The position numbers and the translations under genes are program-made. Below, one piece after another: positions 1-8,354 of a DNA stretch of 14,144 nucleotides. How positions within the stretch are numbered: position 1 is the stretch's first letter; each line of letters starts with the position of its first letter. Source of the stretch: Calditerrivibrio sp. (GTDB lineage: Bacteria; Chrysiogenota; Deferribacteres; Deferribacterales; Calditerrivibrionaceae); the NCBI GenBank assembly GCA_020217115.1, contig JAIWOA010000068.1, forward strand, positions 1 through 14,144, read 5' to 3'. The notes beneath the pieces are model-generated. The model did not search any database. It saw nothing but the letters and a program-made list of their open reading frames with translations, and was not told the origin of the DNA.

Positions 1-36
1 TTGAAAATTTTATATTTGTCTATATTATATTTAAAT

Positions 37-1722
37 ATGGAAAAAGTCAAAGATATTATTCTGGATAGATTGGACATTTTAGACTATATTAGTCAATATG
101 TGGAGTTAAAGAGAGCTGGCAAATACTATAAAGGGCTCTGTCCTTTTCATTCGGAAAAAACCCCATCCTTTACTGTAACTCCAGAGAAGGGATTATTTCA
201 CTGCTTTGGTTGTGGTGCTTCTGGAAATCTGATCACTTTTGTTATGAAATATAACAACTTATCTTTTATTGATGCACTTAAATATCTTGCAGAGAGGGCA
301 GGGGTCTCAATGGATAGGGATGATAAGGCTGATAAGTTTGCTCAAAACCTCAAAAAATTTCATAAAGATCTTAAAAATTTTTCAAAGGATCTTTTTCAAA
401 AGGTTCAGAATATAAAAGATTATATTTATAAAAGAGGTTTTTCAGAGAAGGAATTGGAGCTGTTTGATGTCGGCTTTGTTCCAGAGGGGTATGACATTAA
501 CCAATTTTTGAAGGGGTATGGTTTTGATATTATAAAATCTTCTGGATTATTTTACTACAGAGACGGATCAAACTATTTCAAATTGTCTGGAAGGCTCCTG
601 TTTCCCATAAAGGATATATATGGAGATGTAATAGCTTTTTCAGGAAGAGATCTTGTTGGGGGGCAACCCAAATATATAAATTCTCCAGAAACAAGCATAT
701 TTAAAAAAGGGATGACGCTTTACAATCTTAACATTGCTAAGGAGCATATAAGGGAAGAGAGGATAGTTTACGTTGTCGAGGGTTATTTTGATGTCATAAG
801 AATGTGGCACAACGGTTATAAAAATGTGGTTTCTTCTATGGGTACAGCTTTTACAAAGGAGCAGGCACTTCTGTTAAAAAGGTATGCAGATGGTTTTATT
901 ATAATTTTTGATGGTGATCAGGCTGGTATTAATGCTGCATACAAGACACTGGATCCTTTTATTGAAATAAATTCCATTCCGGAAGTAGTTTTTTTGGAGA
1001 ATGGGGAAGATCCTGATTCTCTTTTATTAAAGCATGCTGAAGATTTTGTAAAAGTCCTTGGAAATAAGAGAGATCTTCTCATGCTATTAGCCGAAAGATA
1101 TGCACAAAATAGTGGTTCATTGTCTCAAAAACTGAAAATATTTGAGTCATTGATGAAGAAGATTGAAAAATTCCCTGAGTCTATAACGAAATCTTTTTAT
1201 CAGAAGGAGATAGGGAAAATATTTAATCTTGACATCTCAATCAAAGGGAAAGAGGGGAAAAAATCTAATAAAATAGCTAATTCAAACAAAAAAGTTGATC
1301 TGAAATATATCTGTGAGGATGACTTCTTATCAGCACTCTTTATGATAAAAGATGAGGAAACGATCAGTAGATTAGTTGATGGTTTAGATATTGAATTATT
1401 TATGAATCAAAAAAATAGGATAATATTTTCAAAAATTATTGACATAATTAAAAATTATGGTAGTATAGATACCCTTTTCAATGATATAGAAATTGGTGAG
1501 TATATTGCAGGTATGGTAGTTGGAAAGGAGTTTGAGCAACCTTATAAAACAGCAATTTTGAATAGAAACAAAATGTTGTATAACAAAAGTGTTAATGAAT
1601 ACAGACAACTTCAAGCTGAGCTTAAGACTACCAAAGTCGATAAGGATAGATTATCCTACATTCTTGAAAGAATTAATAAGCTCACTTCTGAAATGAGTAA
1701 ATACAATATTCTGGAGGCATGA
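37..1722 (+). CDS. dnaG: DNA primase DnaG
   Basis: Synthesises the RNA primers for chromosome replication. From the ATG at 37 it is 561 residues. A CHC2-type zinc-binding domain has C35-x2-H38 and C56-x2-C59 in the family contexts CPFHSEKTPSF and HCFGCGA. The Toprim catalytic core follows, with VVEGYFDV (E248) and the metal-binding DGDQAG (D292, D294). The C-terminal ~150 residues are poorly conserved, as usual for the helicase-interacting part. The reading frame is open back to base 1 (a TTG), but the ATG at 37 puts the zinc motif where other primases have it, and the 12 extra N-terminal residues look non-native. No clear Shine-Dalgarno is visible before 37, and anything upstream of base 1 is cut off. 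It leads the operon with rpoD, the gap being 3 nt. Family assignment is secure; the start is likely but unproven. Confidence 0.97.
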   Translation: MEKVKDIILDRLDILDYISQYVELKRAGKYYKGLCPFHSEKTPSFTVTPEKGLFHCFGCGASGNLITFVMKYNNLSFIDALKYLAERAGVSMDRDDKADKFAQNLKKFHKDLKNFSKDLFQKVQNIKDYIYKRGFSEKELELFDVGFVPEGYDINQFLKGYGFDIIKSSGLFYYRDGSNYFKLSGRLLFPIKDIYGDVIAFSGRDLVGGQPKYINSPETSIFKKGMTLYNLNIAKEHIREERIVYVVEGYFDVIRMWHNGYKNVVSSMGTAFTKEQALLLKRYADGFIIIFDGDQAGINAAYKTLDPFIEINSIPEVVFLENGEDPDSLLLKHAEDFVKVLGNKRDLLMLLAERYAQNSGSLSQKLKIFESLMKKIEKFPESITKSFYQKEIGKIFNLDISIKGKEGKKSNKIANSNKKVDLKYICEDDFLSALFMIKDEETISRLVDGLDIELFMNQKNRIIFSKIIDIIKNYGSIDTLFNDIEIGEYIAGMVVGKEFEQPYKTAILNRNKMLYNKSVNEYRQLQAELKTTKVDKDRLSYILERINKLTSEMSKYNILEA

Positions 1723-1725
1723 TTA

Positions 1726-3534
1726 ATGTCAAAAAAACCGAAACTTCCGGATTTAAAACCTTTAATTGCTCTGGGTAAGGAAAAAGGATTCCTTACATTT
1801 GATGAAATCAATGAAATGTTGCCCGAAGATGTCCTTTCCCCCGATACCCTTGAGGAGATATTGTTGCGTTTGAAACAGCTGAAGATCGATGTTATAGACA
1901 ATCGTAGCAATGTTGCAGCTGTCATAACAGCTCCAATAATCGAAGATGAAGAGATTGAGGGGGAGGATATTGAGGTTGAAGAAGCTCATCCTGATGAAAA
2001 TCTTGAAGAAGGTTTGTCCTTTGACGACCCTGTAAAATTATATTTAAGGGAAATGGGGAATATCCCTCTTTTGAGTAGAGAGGATGAGACGGAAGTTGCA
2101 AAAGAGATAGAAAATGGGCAAAAGCTTGTTATTATCAATACTTTTAGTTTTGTTTCAGCTGCAGAAAAATTTCTTCAAATAGTTGAACAGATAAAAACTG
2201 GTGAATTCAGATTAAAGGATCTGGTTGATTTTGAAGATGTAAATATGGAAGATGAAGTTGATGATATAGATGAGATGGATGAAGAAGAGCTAAAAAGACT
2301 TAAAGATGAAAGGGATATGAAGTTAAGGGATGAATATCTTGCCATCCTTGACGAGATATGCCTAAAACTTCAGGAATCTTCAAAAATATGTAAGAAATTA
2401 AAAACTATAAAAAACCATGAACGCATAAAGAATACCAAACAGCAAGTCTTTGAAATAATAGAGGGTGTTGCCATAGAGCTTCTTAAGATAAAGGTAAATT
2501 ATTCTTTAATATGCAATTTTGCAAGGGAGATATCTACACATGTGGATGAACTGAGGCAGCTTGAGAAGGATTTAAAGAAGATTGTGGATATTTTGAAATA
2601 CAAAGAGGAAAATATAGATTATGTAAATATAGATGTAAAGAAACTTGAGAACCATGAGGTTAAACATCTAAGTCAAAAAGATACACAGAATTTAATATCT
2701 AAGTTTAAATCTATCCAGCAAAAGGCTCAGAAGGATCTTAAATTTTTGGGTTATAGCAAAGGAGATATAGAAGTTTTACATGAAAATCTTACACATTACC
2801 TTACTAAAACTGAGGAATATAAAACAAAGCTTATACAGTCAAATTTAAGGTTAGTTGTGAGCATTGCAAAAAAATACACAAATAGGGGTCTCCAATTCCT
2901 CGACCTTATACAGGAGGGGAATATTGGACTTATGAAGGCAGTAGAAAAGTTTGAATATCAGAGAGGTTATAAATTCTCAACCTATGCAACATGGTGGATT
3001 AGACAAGCTATAACAAGGGCAATAGCAGATCAGGCAAGGACCATAAGGATACCTGTTCACATGATAGAGACAATTAATAAGATGATGAAGGTATCGAGGC
3101 ATCTGCAGGTTGAATTGGGAAGGGAACCGACGCCAGACGAGATAGCCTTGAAAATGGATGTTCCTGTTGAGAAGGTAAAAAAGGTGTTAAGAATTGCAAA
3201 GGAGCCTGTTTCCCTTGAAACTCCAATAGGTGAGGATGAGGATAGCTCTCTGGGTGATTTTATAGAAGATAAAAAGTCAAAGAATCCTATAGATGAGGTT
3301 GTTTATCTTAAATTAAGTGAACATACTAAACATATCCTTGATACACTTTCTCCCAGAGAAGCTTCAGTATTGAGGTTAAGGTTTGGTATAGATTGTGCAT
3401 CTGATCATACCCTTGAGGAGGTTGGTAAAAAATTCAATGTCACAAGGGAAAGAATCAGGCAGATTGAAGCTAAGGCCCTCAGGAAGTTAAGGCATCCCAC
3501 AAGGAGTAGAATTTTAAAAACTTTTGGAGAGTAA
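1726..3534 (+). CDS. rpoD: Primary RNA polymerase sigma factor (sigma-70, RpoD)
   Basis: Housekeeping sigma factor that directs core RNA polymerase to -35/-10 promoters. It has 602 residues, the length of full primary sigma factors. Visible parts: a region 1.1-like acidic N-terminus (1-95); region 1.2 (about 100-130, [11 protein letters not shown]); a long non-conserved insert (about 130-360) with a very acidic stretch at 170-196; region 2 (about 370-445) with the [29 protein letters not shown] and [14 protein letters not shown] blocks that bind core and melt the -10; region 3 (about 450-520); and region 4.2 with the helix-turn-helix [22 protein letters not shown] (562-583). GGAGG at 1713-1717, inside the end of dnaG, sets the ATG 8 nt later. 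The dnaG-rpoD pairing is the classical macromolecular-synthesis operon. Several promoters elsewhere in this window match its expected TTGACA/TATAAT preference. Confidence 0.98.
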   Translation: MSKKPKLPDLKPLIALGKEKGFLTFDEINEMLPEDVLSPDTLEEILLRLKQLKIDVIDNRSNVAAVITAPIIEDEEIEGEDIEVEEAHPDENLEEGLSFDDPVKLYLREMGNIPLLSREDETEVAKEIENGQKLVIINTFSFVSAAEKFLQIVEQIKTGEFRLKDLVDFEDVNMEDEVDDIDEMDEEELKRLKDERDMKLRDEYLAILDEICLKLQESSKICKKLKTIKNHERIKNTKQQVFEIIEGVAIELLKIKVNYSLICNFAREISTHVDELRQLEKDLKKIVDILKYKEENIDYVNIDVKKLENHEVKHLSQKDTQNLISKFKSIQQKAQKDLKFLGYSKGDIEVLHENLTHYLTKTEEYKTKLIQSNLRLVVSIAKKYTNRGLQFLDLIQEGNIGLMKAVEKFEYQRGYKFSTYATWWIRQAITRAIADQARTIRIPVHMIETINKMMKVSRHLQVELGREPTPDEIALKMDVPVEKVKKVLRIAKEPVSLETPIGEDEDSSLGDFIEDKKSKNPIDEVVYLKLSEHTKHILDTLSPREASVLRLRFGIDCASDHTLEEVGKKFNVTRERIRQIEAKALRKLRHPTRSRILKTFGE

Positions 3535-3536
3535 TT

Positions 3537-4643
3537 ATGTTTGGATTTGAAAAAAAACTTTCAAGGCTTATTTGTGATTACAGCCTTAAAATAAAAGAAG
3601 GGGATGTTGTAGAAATAAGGGGAGAAGTTTGTGCTGAGAGTCTTATACGGGAACTTTACAAATACATATTGGAAATTGGTGCATACCCACTCGTTAGGAT
3701 GAATTTTTCAGAACAGCTTCACACTTTTTATAAGTATGCATCGGAAAAACAGCTCAGTATGATACCTGAGATCTTAATGACAACTTCAAAAACATTGAAT
3801 GCTTTAATACATATAGATTCTGAGAGTAACACAAGACAGCTTACGAATATAGACCCTTCAAAAATTGCTTTTCATAGAAAATCAACCAAGATCTTAAAGG
3901 ATATAATGTTTGAGAGGGAAGCTAAAGGTGAATTTAAATGGGTTATTGTCCCATATCCAACTTCTGCAATGGCTCAAGATGCAGAAATGCCTCTGGAGGA
4001 GTATGCAAATTTTATAGAGATGGCTTGTAAACTTGACGAAGATGATCCTGTAAAATCCTGGGAGGATGTAAATAGGAAACAGCAAAATATTGTTGAAAGA
4101 CTCACAGGTACTAAAAAACTGAGAATTGTAGGGTATAAGACAGATCTGACTCTAAATACCGATAGAAGAAGCTGGATAAATTGTAGCGGAAGACACAACC
4201 TGCCTGATGGTGAAGTCTTTACAAGTCCGGTTGAAGATAGTGCCAATGGTGAGATATTTTTTGATATCCCCACATCTTTTATGGGGGTAGAGGTTCAGGG
4301 TGTTCATCTTACCTTTGAAAATGGTGCTGTTGTAAGGTCTTCAGCCCAAAAGGGGGAAGAATTTTTAAAAAAGATGATAGAAACAGATGAAAGTGCAAAA
4401 TTTGTGGGGGAAATAGCCTTTGGATTAAACAATTCCATCACAATTCCGAGTAAAAATATACTTTTTGATGAAAAAATTGGGAAAACTATTCATCTTGCAA
4501 TAGGTTCCTCCTATCCTGAAGCTGGTGGGAAAAATAGATCTGGTTTACACTGGGATCTAATTAAAGAGATGAAATCAGGTGGCAAAGTTTACAAAGATGA
4601 TATTTTGATATATGAAAATGGGGAGTTTCTAATTGAAAACTGA
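3537..4643 (+). CDS. M29-family metallo-aminopeptidase (AmpS/PepS type)
   Basis: Cytoplasmic leucyl-type aminopeptidase that removes N-terminal residues from peptides using two metal ions. It is 368 residues, slightly short for the family (about 400-415). The metal-ligand set can be placed: E226 in PDGEVFTSPVEDSANG, E292 in VGEIAFG, H319 in GKTIHLAIG, and H338/D340 in SGLHWDLI. The 66-residue gap between the two glutamates equals that of the characterised Thermus enzyme as I remember it. The ATG lies 2 nt after the rpoD stop, with GGAGAG inside the end of rpoD as ribosome binding site. It is therefore translated from the dnaG-rpoD transcript. The following dehydrogenase gene overlaps its last 11 nt. 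Family call is strong; substrate preference cannot be read from sequence. Confidence 0.92.
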   Translation: MFGFEKKLSRLICDYSLKIKEGDVVEIRGEVCAESLIRELYKYILEIGAYPLVRMNFSEQLHTFYKYASEKQLSMIPEILMTTSKTLNALIHIDSESNTRQLTNIDPSKIAFHRKSTKILKDIMFEREAKGEFKWVIVPYPTSAMAQDAEMPLEEYANFIEMACKLDEDDPVKSWEDVNRKQQNIVERLTGTKKLRIVGYKTDLTLNTDRRSWINCSGRHNLPDGEVFTSPVEDSANGEIFFDIPTSFMGVEVQGVHLTFENGAVVRSSAQKGEEFLKKMIETDESAKFVGEIAFGLNNSITIPSKNILFDEKIGKTIHLAIGSSYPEAGGKNRSGLHWDLIKEMKSGGKVYKDDILIYENGEFLIEN

Positions 4644-5721
4644 TTTTTACTTTTATTCTCCGGTAAAAGTTCATGTTGAAGTTGAACCTATCAAGGTTAT
4701 ATCAAAGTTTTTAAGGGATATTGAGTCTGTTGGTGTTATATCGGGGAAAAAGTCGATTGTTAAAACAGGATTTAAAGATTTTTTAATCAACTCTTTTAAA
4801 GATAAAGATATATTTTTCTTTGATGAAGTTGAGGAGAACCCTTCTATAAATACAATTATAAAAGGTGGTAGATTTTTAAGGGAGAATAGGTGTAAAGCTG
4901 TTATATCTTTTGGTGGTGGTAGTGCCATCGATGCAGGCAAAGCCTGCGCTATTTTTGCAGAAAATAATATACCATTTTATGAATTGCTTGCATCTGAACG
5001 TTACAATCTACCTTTGCCAGTTCTGGCCATTCCAACCACATGTGGGACAGGTTCGGAAGTAAATCAGTATAGTATTATAACCGACATTGAGAAGAGAGAT
5101 AAGATAAATTTTAGTAAATCAGATAGTTTTCCGAAGGATGCGTTGCTATTCTCCGAATATCTTAAAAGCCTTGATGAAAAAATCCTTATTGCGACGGTAT
5201 TTGATGCATTTACCCATGCTTTTGAAGGTTTTATTGCCACATCCTCCAACCCTTTTACAGATACACTTGCAATGGAAGTTATGAAAATCATAATAAAAAA
5301 CCTTCAAAATTATATTGATGGGAAATTTTTAAATCTCCCTGAGCTTCATTATGCTTCATCTGTAGCCGGTATTGTCATAGGTCATACAGGTACGACCCTT
5401 TTACATGCACTTGGATATTACCTTACAAACCACCATAAAATTCATCATGGGGAAGCAAATGCTTTGCTATTACCCTCTTTTTTAACTTTATGTAGAAAGC
5501 AGAATCTGGAAAAATTGAATTTGGTTGATAGAATAATGAAGGATTTTAGATTAGAAATTGAAGATGCTGTAAAGTCTATTTTCAATAATAGATTGGCAGA
5601 TATTTTAAGTCATGATGAGTTTGAAAATATGGTAGATTACGCATTAAACAAACCTAACGTACTGAAAACCCCTTTTACTGTAAATAGGGATTATATTCTT
5701 GATAGTTTGACCTTATCTTAG
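4633..5721 (+). CDS. Iron-containing (group III) alcohol dehydrogenase
   Basis: NAD(P)-dependent oxidoreductase of the Fe-ADH superfamily, 362 residues. The nucleotide-binding GGGSAIDAGKA starts at residue 94 and the family block IPTTCGTGSEVN at 133. All four metal ligands are present: D191, H195, H258 and H272. Their spacing (4, 63, 14) equals that of FucO as I recall it, so a catalytic enzyme is expected. The substrate is not predictable; small alcohols/aldehydes or a polyol are typical. The start is a TTG at 4633, chosen because GGGGAG (4620-4625) lies 7 nt upstream and the next in-frame ATG would delete the conserved core. It overlaps the aminopeptidase by 11 nt, which suggests translational coupling. 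Its last 47 bp overlap the convergent transglycosylase gene, and no intrinsic terminator separates them. Confidence 0.92.
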   Translation: MKTDFYFYSPVKVHVEVEPIKVISKFLRDIESVGVISGKKSIVKTGFKDFLINSFKDKDIFFFDEVEENPSINTIIKGGRFLRENRCKAVISFGGGSAIDAGKACAIFAENNIPFYELLASERYNLPLPVLAIPTTCGTGSEVNQYSIITDIEKRDKINFSKSDSFPKDALLFSEYLKSLDEKILIATVFDAFTHAFEGFIATSSNPFTDTLAMEVMKIIIKNLQNYIDGKFLNLPELHYASSVAGIVIGHTGTTLLHALGYYLTNHHKIHHGEANALLLPSFLTLCRKQNLEKLNLVDRIMKDFRLEIEDAVKSIFNNRLADILSHDEFENMVDYALNKPNVLKTPFTVNRDYILDSLTLS

Positions 5722-6298
5722 AATACTTTTCAATAATCTTTTTCACATATATTTCAGTTTCACCTATTTTAGGAACTGTCATATTTTTTACCTTTGATGG
5801 GCCTGCATTGTATGCAGATAGTGCCAGATCCAATTTTTTAAATCTTTTTAGCTGTATTGATAGGTATTTAACTCCGGCTTCAATATTCTCCTTTATATCA
5901 AAAGGTTTGCTGTAACCCATATCAAAAAATGTCTTTGGCATAACCTGCATAAGTCCAATTGCTCCAGTTCTCGATATTGCAAATTTTTTATACTTTGATT
6001 CGACCTCAATAACGATTTTTATAAGCTCACTATCCACATTATATTTTTGCGAAATATTCTTTATCATTGTTTCAAGTTCCTGAGGAGAAGGGGATCTTAT
6101 TATAATACCTGTTTCTCTAATAATATAATCAAGAAGCAGATAAACGCTAATAGTTCTTGATTTTATAAAAAAAGGATTTATAATTGACTTTGGGTTAAGG
6201 GTAGTTATAAAAGTTACAATATTAATGAAAAACAGAAATAGTAAGAAACTATAAAGTATATATTTGTAAATTTTTAGCACCATTTCTAAATATTTCAT
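5675..6298 (-). CDS. Membrane-anchored lytic transglycosylase (SLT domain)
   Basis: Cleaves the MurNAc-GlcNAc bond of peptidoglycan without water, giving anhydro-muropeptides. It has 207 residues. An N-terminal hydrophobic segment (about 12-32) with no lipobox is probably an uncleaved membrane anchor, placing the enzyme in the periplasm. The Slt catalytic domain covers about 72-195, with catalytic E100 in the block VIEVES, GLMQVMP (115-121) and AYNAGP (162-167). The last ~11 residues go beyond the usual domain end and are encoded inside the 3' end of the alcohol dehydrogenase gene. Two starts are possible: ATG 6298 or ATG 6283. Neither has a good Shine-Dalgarno, and both lie in an inverted repeat described separately. 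It is divergent from metF with only 38 bp between start codons. Confidence 0.9.
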   Translation of the reverse strand: MKYLEMVLKIYKYILYSFLLFLFFINIVTFITTLNPKSIINPFFIKSRTISVYLLLDYIIRETGIIIRSPSPQELETMIKNISQKYNVDSELIKIVIEVESKYKKFAISRTGAIGLMQVMPKTFFDMGYSKPFDIKENIEAGVKYLSIQLKRFKKLDLALSAYNAGPSKVKNMTVPKIGETEIYVKKIIEKYSKIRSNYQEYNPYLQ

Positions 6299-6306
6299 GA
6301 AATGGT
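6279..6306. promoter_or_regulatory. Inverted repeat over the transglycosylase start codon, in the gap shared with metF
   Basis: Perfect 8-bp arms, ACCATTTC (6279-6286) and GAAATGGT (6299-6306), flank a 12-nt spacer. A nested 12-bp perfect palindrome, ATTTCATGAAAT, lies at 6292-6303. As DNA this has the form of a dimeric repressor site between two divergent genes. As RNA on the minus strand it would be a hairpin with the first AUG (6298-6296) in the loop and the second in-frame AUG (6285-6283) in the stem. The repeat is seen directly; either function is inference. Confidence 0.4.
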
Positions 6307-6336
6307 ATTTTAGTCAATAATAATATGGAGATGTGG

Positions 6337-7203
6337 ATGAAAATAACTGAACTAATTAGAAAAAAAAAGCAACTTCTTTCCTTTGAGTTTTTTCCCCCTA
6401 AAAAAGTAGAAAATGATCATATCTTATTTGAAACCATAGATGACCTGAAGGGTTTTTCACCAGATTTTGTTTCCATAACCTATGGAGCTGGCGGTAGTAC
6501 CAAAGATAAAACTATCTCCTGGACCGTGAAACTTCAAAAGGACTACAAAATAGAAACGATGATGCATCTTACATGCATAACATCCGAAGAAAATGAGATA
6601 AAATTGATATTGGACGAGTTATATACCAATGGAGTGGAAAATATTCTTGCATTAAGGGGGGATTATCCTAAAGATGGTGTAGATTACAAAATCAGTACAG
6701 AGTTTAAATTTGCTTCTGACCTTGTGAGGGCTATAAATATTGATGGGAGATTCTGTATAGGGGTTGCAGGGTATCCTGAGGGGCATATTGAAGCCAGTGA
6801 TATATACTCAGATATCGATAATTTAAAAAGAAAACTTGATGCGGGGGGAAGTTTTATAATTACACAGCTTTTTTTTGATAATAGATATTTTTATAACTAT
6901 TTAGAGCTTCTACATAAAAAAGGTATCAATGTACCGGTATTCGCTGGTATTATGCCTATAACATCATTTTCTCAAGTAGAAAGGTTTAAAAAGATGTGTG
7001 GAGTCGATATACCTGATAATTTGATTAATCTTTTGTCAGATAAATCAGAAGATGATACTTTTAAGATAGGGGTAGATTATGCTATATCGCAGTGTGAAGA
7101 TCTACTGAAAAATAATGTATCGGGCTTACATTTTTATACACTAAACAGATCAGATGCAACAAAGATTATTTTGAATAGTTTGGGACATTTCAACTGTGAG
7201 TAG
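6337..7203 (+). CDS. metF: 5,10-methylenetetrahydrofolate reductase (MetF)
   Basis: Flavoprotein that reduces 5,10-methylene-THF to 5-methyl-THF, the methyl donor for methionine synthesis. From the ATG at 6337 it is 288 residues, normal for bacterial MetF. The family signatures of this TIM barrel are all seen: SFEFFPPK near the N-terminus (catalytic E17), ITYGAGGS (about 47-54), MMHLTC, NILALRGDYP (D109 near the flavin), GVAGYPEGH, DAGGSFIITQLFFDN and PVFAGIMPI. The ATG at 6325 is also in frame, but GGAG at 6327-6330 fits the ATG at 6337 (6 nt), giving the typical start MKITELI. It heads a three-gene overlapping run with mqnB and the IagB-like gene. A very weak promoter-like pair (TTGTAA 6264, TAAATA 6287) lies upstream; I do not rely on it. 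Confidence 0.96.
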   Translation: MKITELIRKKKQLLSFEFFPPKKVENDHILFETIDDLKGFSPDFVSITYGAGGSTKDKTISWTVKLQKDYKIETMMHLTCITSEENEIKLILDELYTNGVENILALRGDYPKDGVDYKISTEFKFASDLVRAINIDGRFCIGVAGYPEGHIEASDIYSDIDNLKRKLDAGGSFIITQLFFDNRYFYNYLELLHKKGINVPVFAGIMPITSFSQVERFKKMCGVDIPDNLINLLSDKSEDDTFKIGVDYAISQCEDLLKNNVSGLHFYTLNRSDATKIILNSLGHFNCE

Positions 7204-7834
7204 AGATCTTATACTTGTTCCAACGTTGAAAGAGGGATCATACATCTTTAAAAAGGATTTCACAAGACATTCAAATGGACTTTTATGGTGCAAATTTGGG
7301 ACATATGATATATTTATTATCGGTGTGAGCAAAGTAGTGTCAGCAATAAATAGCTACAAAATATTATCTTCGATGGAATATGATAGAATTATTCTTACAG
7401 GAATAGCTGGAGCATACAGGGAAAGCAGATTGTCTGTTGGAGATATTGTTACAATACATCTTGATTATTTTGTTGATGAGGGGATCTACCTTGAAGATAG
7501 GTTAGTGGGAAGTAATGAAATAGGTTTCTCTGTATCTGAAAATAACATGGTTGAGTATGATATATATGAAGACTTAAAAATTGTTAATGGGAATACGGTT
7601 TCTCTTTGCAGTGGGAACGATAGGTATGCAGAGATACTGCATGAAAAAAGTAGGGCTGATGTGGAAACTATGGAGGGAGCTGCAGTGGGTTATGTCCTAA
7701 AAATAGTTGGTAAAAAAGGTTACCATATACGTGGAGTTTCAAATTTTTGTGGTGAAAGAAAAAAACAGGAATGGAATATCAAGTTGTGTATGGACAATTT
7801 ATGTAATTTTTTTAGGAGCAGGGTATTGGGATGA
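7196..7834 (+). CDS. mqnB: Futalosine hydrolase (MqnB-like nucleosidase)
   Basis: Predicted to release hypoxanthine (or adenine) from futalosine in the alternative menaquinone pathway. It has 212 residues and the fold of the MTA/SAH nucleosidase and phosphorylase superfamily. Visible: a glycine-rich ILTGIAGAY block (66-74), VGDIVT (81-86), the substrate-binding VETMEGAAVGYV (156-167, with E157 and E160) and RGVSNFCGER (179-188). The last is the RGxSN-x-x-G-x-R form I associate with MqnB rather than with MTA/SAH nucleosidase. The start is a GTG at 7196 overlapping the metF stop by 8 nt; only a weak GGGAC lies upstream, so translational coupling is likely. MTA/SAH nucleosidase is the main alternative, and it would also suit a metF neighbour. 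No other menaquinone genes are in the window. Confidence 0.8.
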   Translation: MSRDLILVPTLKEGSYIFKKDFTRHSNGLLWCKFGTYDIFIIGVSKVVSAINSYKILSSMEYDRIILTGIAGAYRESRLSVGDIVTIHLDYFVDEGIYLEDRLVGSNEIGFSVSENNMVEYDIYEDLKIVNGNTVSLCSGNDRYAEILHEKSRADVETMEGAAVGYVLKIVGKKGYHIRGVSNFCGERKKQEWNIKLCMDNLCNFFRSRVLG

Positions 7835-8241
7835 AAGCTTTTTTATTATTACTTTTTGCTCTGTCTTCAAACTTTGCATACTCCTACTGTTTTGAAGAAG
7901 CTGCTAAGGAATATGATTTGCCTTCAAAACTTTTGATAGCTATTGCTAAAGTAGAAAGTAATATGAGACCAGATGTGGTGAATTATAATAAAAATGGTTC
8001 CTTTGACTATGGATTAATGCAGATAAACAGTAGCTGGTATTATGAACTTGGTAAAGAACGTTGGAACAAAATTGCAGATCCCTGTGAAAATGTTAAGACT
8101 GGTGCGATGATACTTTCTAGATGTATTTCACAATATGGATTTAACTGGAAAGCAGTGGACTGTTATAACAAAGGATCTAAATCGAGAAGTTATAGCAATT
8201 ATATACTAAAGATTTTTAGTGAACTTAAAAAGCTAAAGTAA
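7831..8241 (+). CDS. Small secreted transglycosylase, IagB/IpgF/VirB1-like
   Basis: Predicted periplasmic muramidase of the small specialised class that opens peptidoglycan for secretion systems, pili or conjugation. It has 136 residues: a signal peptide (K2, hydrophobic 3-15, likely cleavage after A16-Y17-S18), then a lysozyme-like domain. Motifs: catalytic E42 in AIAKVESN, NGSFDYGLMQINSSW (55-69) and DPCENVKTGA (83-92). The usual AYNAG block is replaced by DCYNKG (110-115). Four cysteines remain after cleavage (20, 85, 98, 111), enough for two disulfides. The ATG overlaps the mqnB stop (ATGA), with AGGAG at 7814-7818. No secretion or pilus gene is near, so its partner machine is unknown. 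It shares little with the other transglycosylase at 5675-6298, so this is not a local duplication. Confidence 0.85.
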   Translation: MKAFLLLLFALSSNFAYSYCFEEAAKEYDLPSKLLIAIAKVESNMRPDVVNYNKNGSFDYGLMQINSSWYYELGKERWNKIADPCENVKTGAMILSRCISQYGFNWKAVDCYNKGSKSRSYSNYILKIFSELKKLK

Positions 8242-8248
8242 GTTTTTT
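8227..8248 (+). terminator. Weak intrinsic terminator candidate after the IagB-like gene
   Basis: AAAAAGCT (8227-8234) can pair with AGTTTTTT (8241-8248) around a 6-nt loop, 8 bp with one G-U. The T-run is part of the stem and the stem is A/T-rich, so it is a poor terminator. It overlaps the TAA stop of the preceding gene. It is listed because it is the only candidate between this operon and the next promoter. Confidence 0.3.
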
Positions 8249-8288
8249 GTAAAATTTGTAAAATTCGATAAAATCATGAAATTCTATG

Positions 8289-8318
8289 TTGACAAAATAA
8301 CATTACTTATAATACAAA
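8289..8318 (+). promoter_or_regulatory. Sigma-70 promoter for the PAS-GGDEF-EAL gene
   Basis: A perfect -35 box TTGACA lies at 8289-8294. Two -10 candidates follow and share base 8313: TATAAT (8308-8313), perfect but only 13 bp away, and TACAAA (8313-8318), 4/6 at a normal 18 bp. Two copies of TTTGTAAAA (8246-8254, 8255-8263) lie directly upstream, where A/T-rich UP elements or an operator could sit. The region is otherwise empty between the two genes. Confidence 0.65.
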
Positions 8319-8354
8319 TTTATATACACAAAGCATTTCTGGAGATTTTATATT

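Noticed and set aside
1..36. TTG at base 1 as the dnaG start
   Set aside because: It is an artefact of the window edge: the extra 12 residues do not fit the family, and the ATG at 37 aligns the zinc motif properly.
2235..2315. Asp/Glu-rich stretch in rpoD as an inserted element
   Set aside because: Primary sigma factors normally carry a variable acidic insert between regions 1.2 and 2; the frame and codon use are continuous.
6200..6336. SAM or cobalamin riboswitch upstream of metF
   Set aside because: The gap to the divergent gene is under 40 bp, and nothing resembling either riboswitch's conserved elements is visible.
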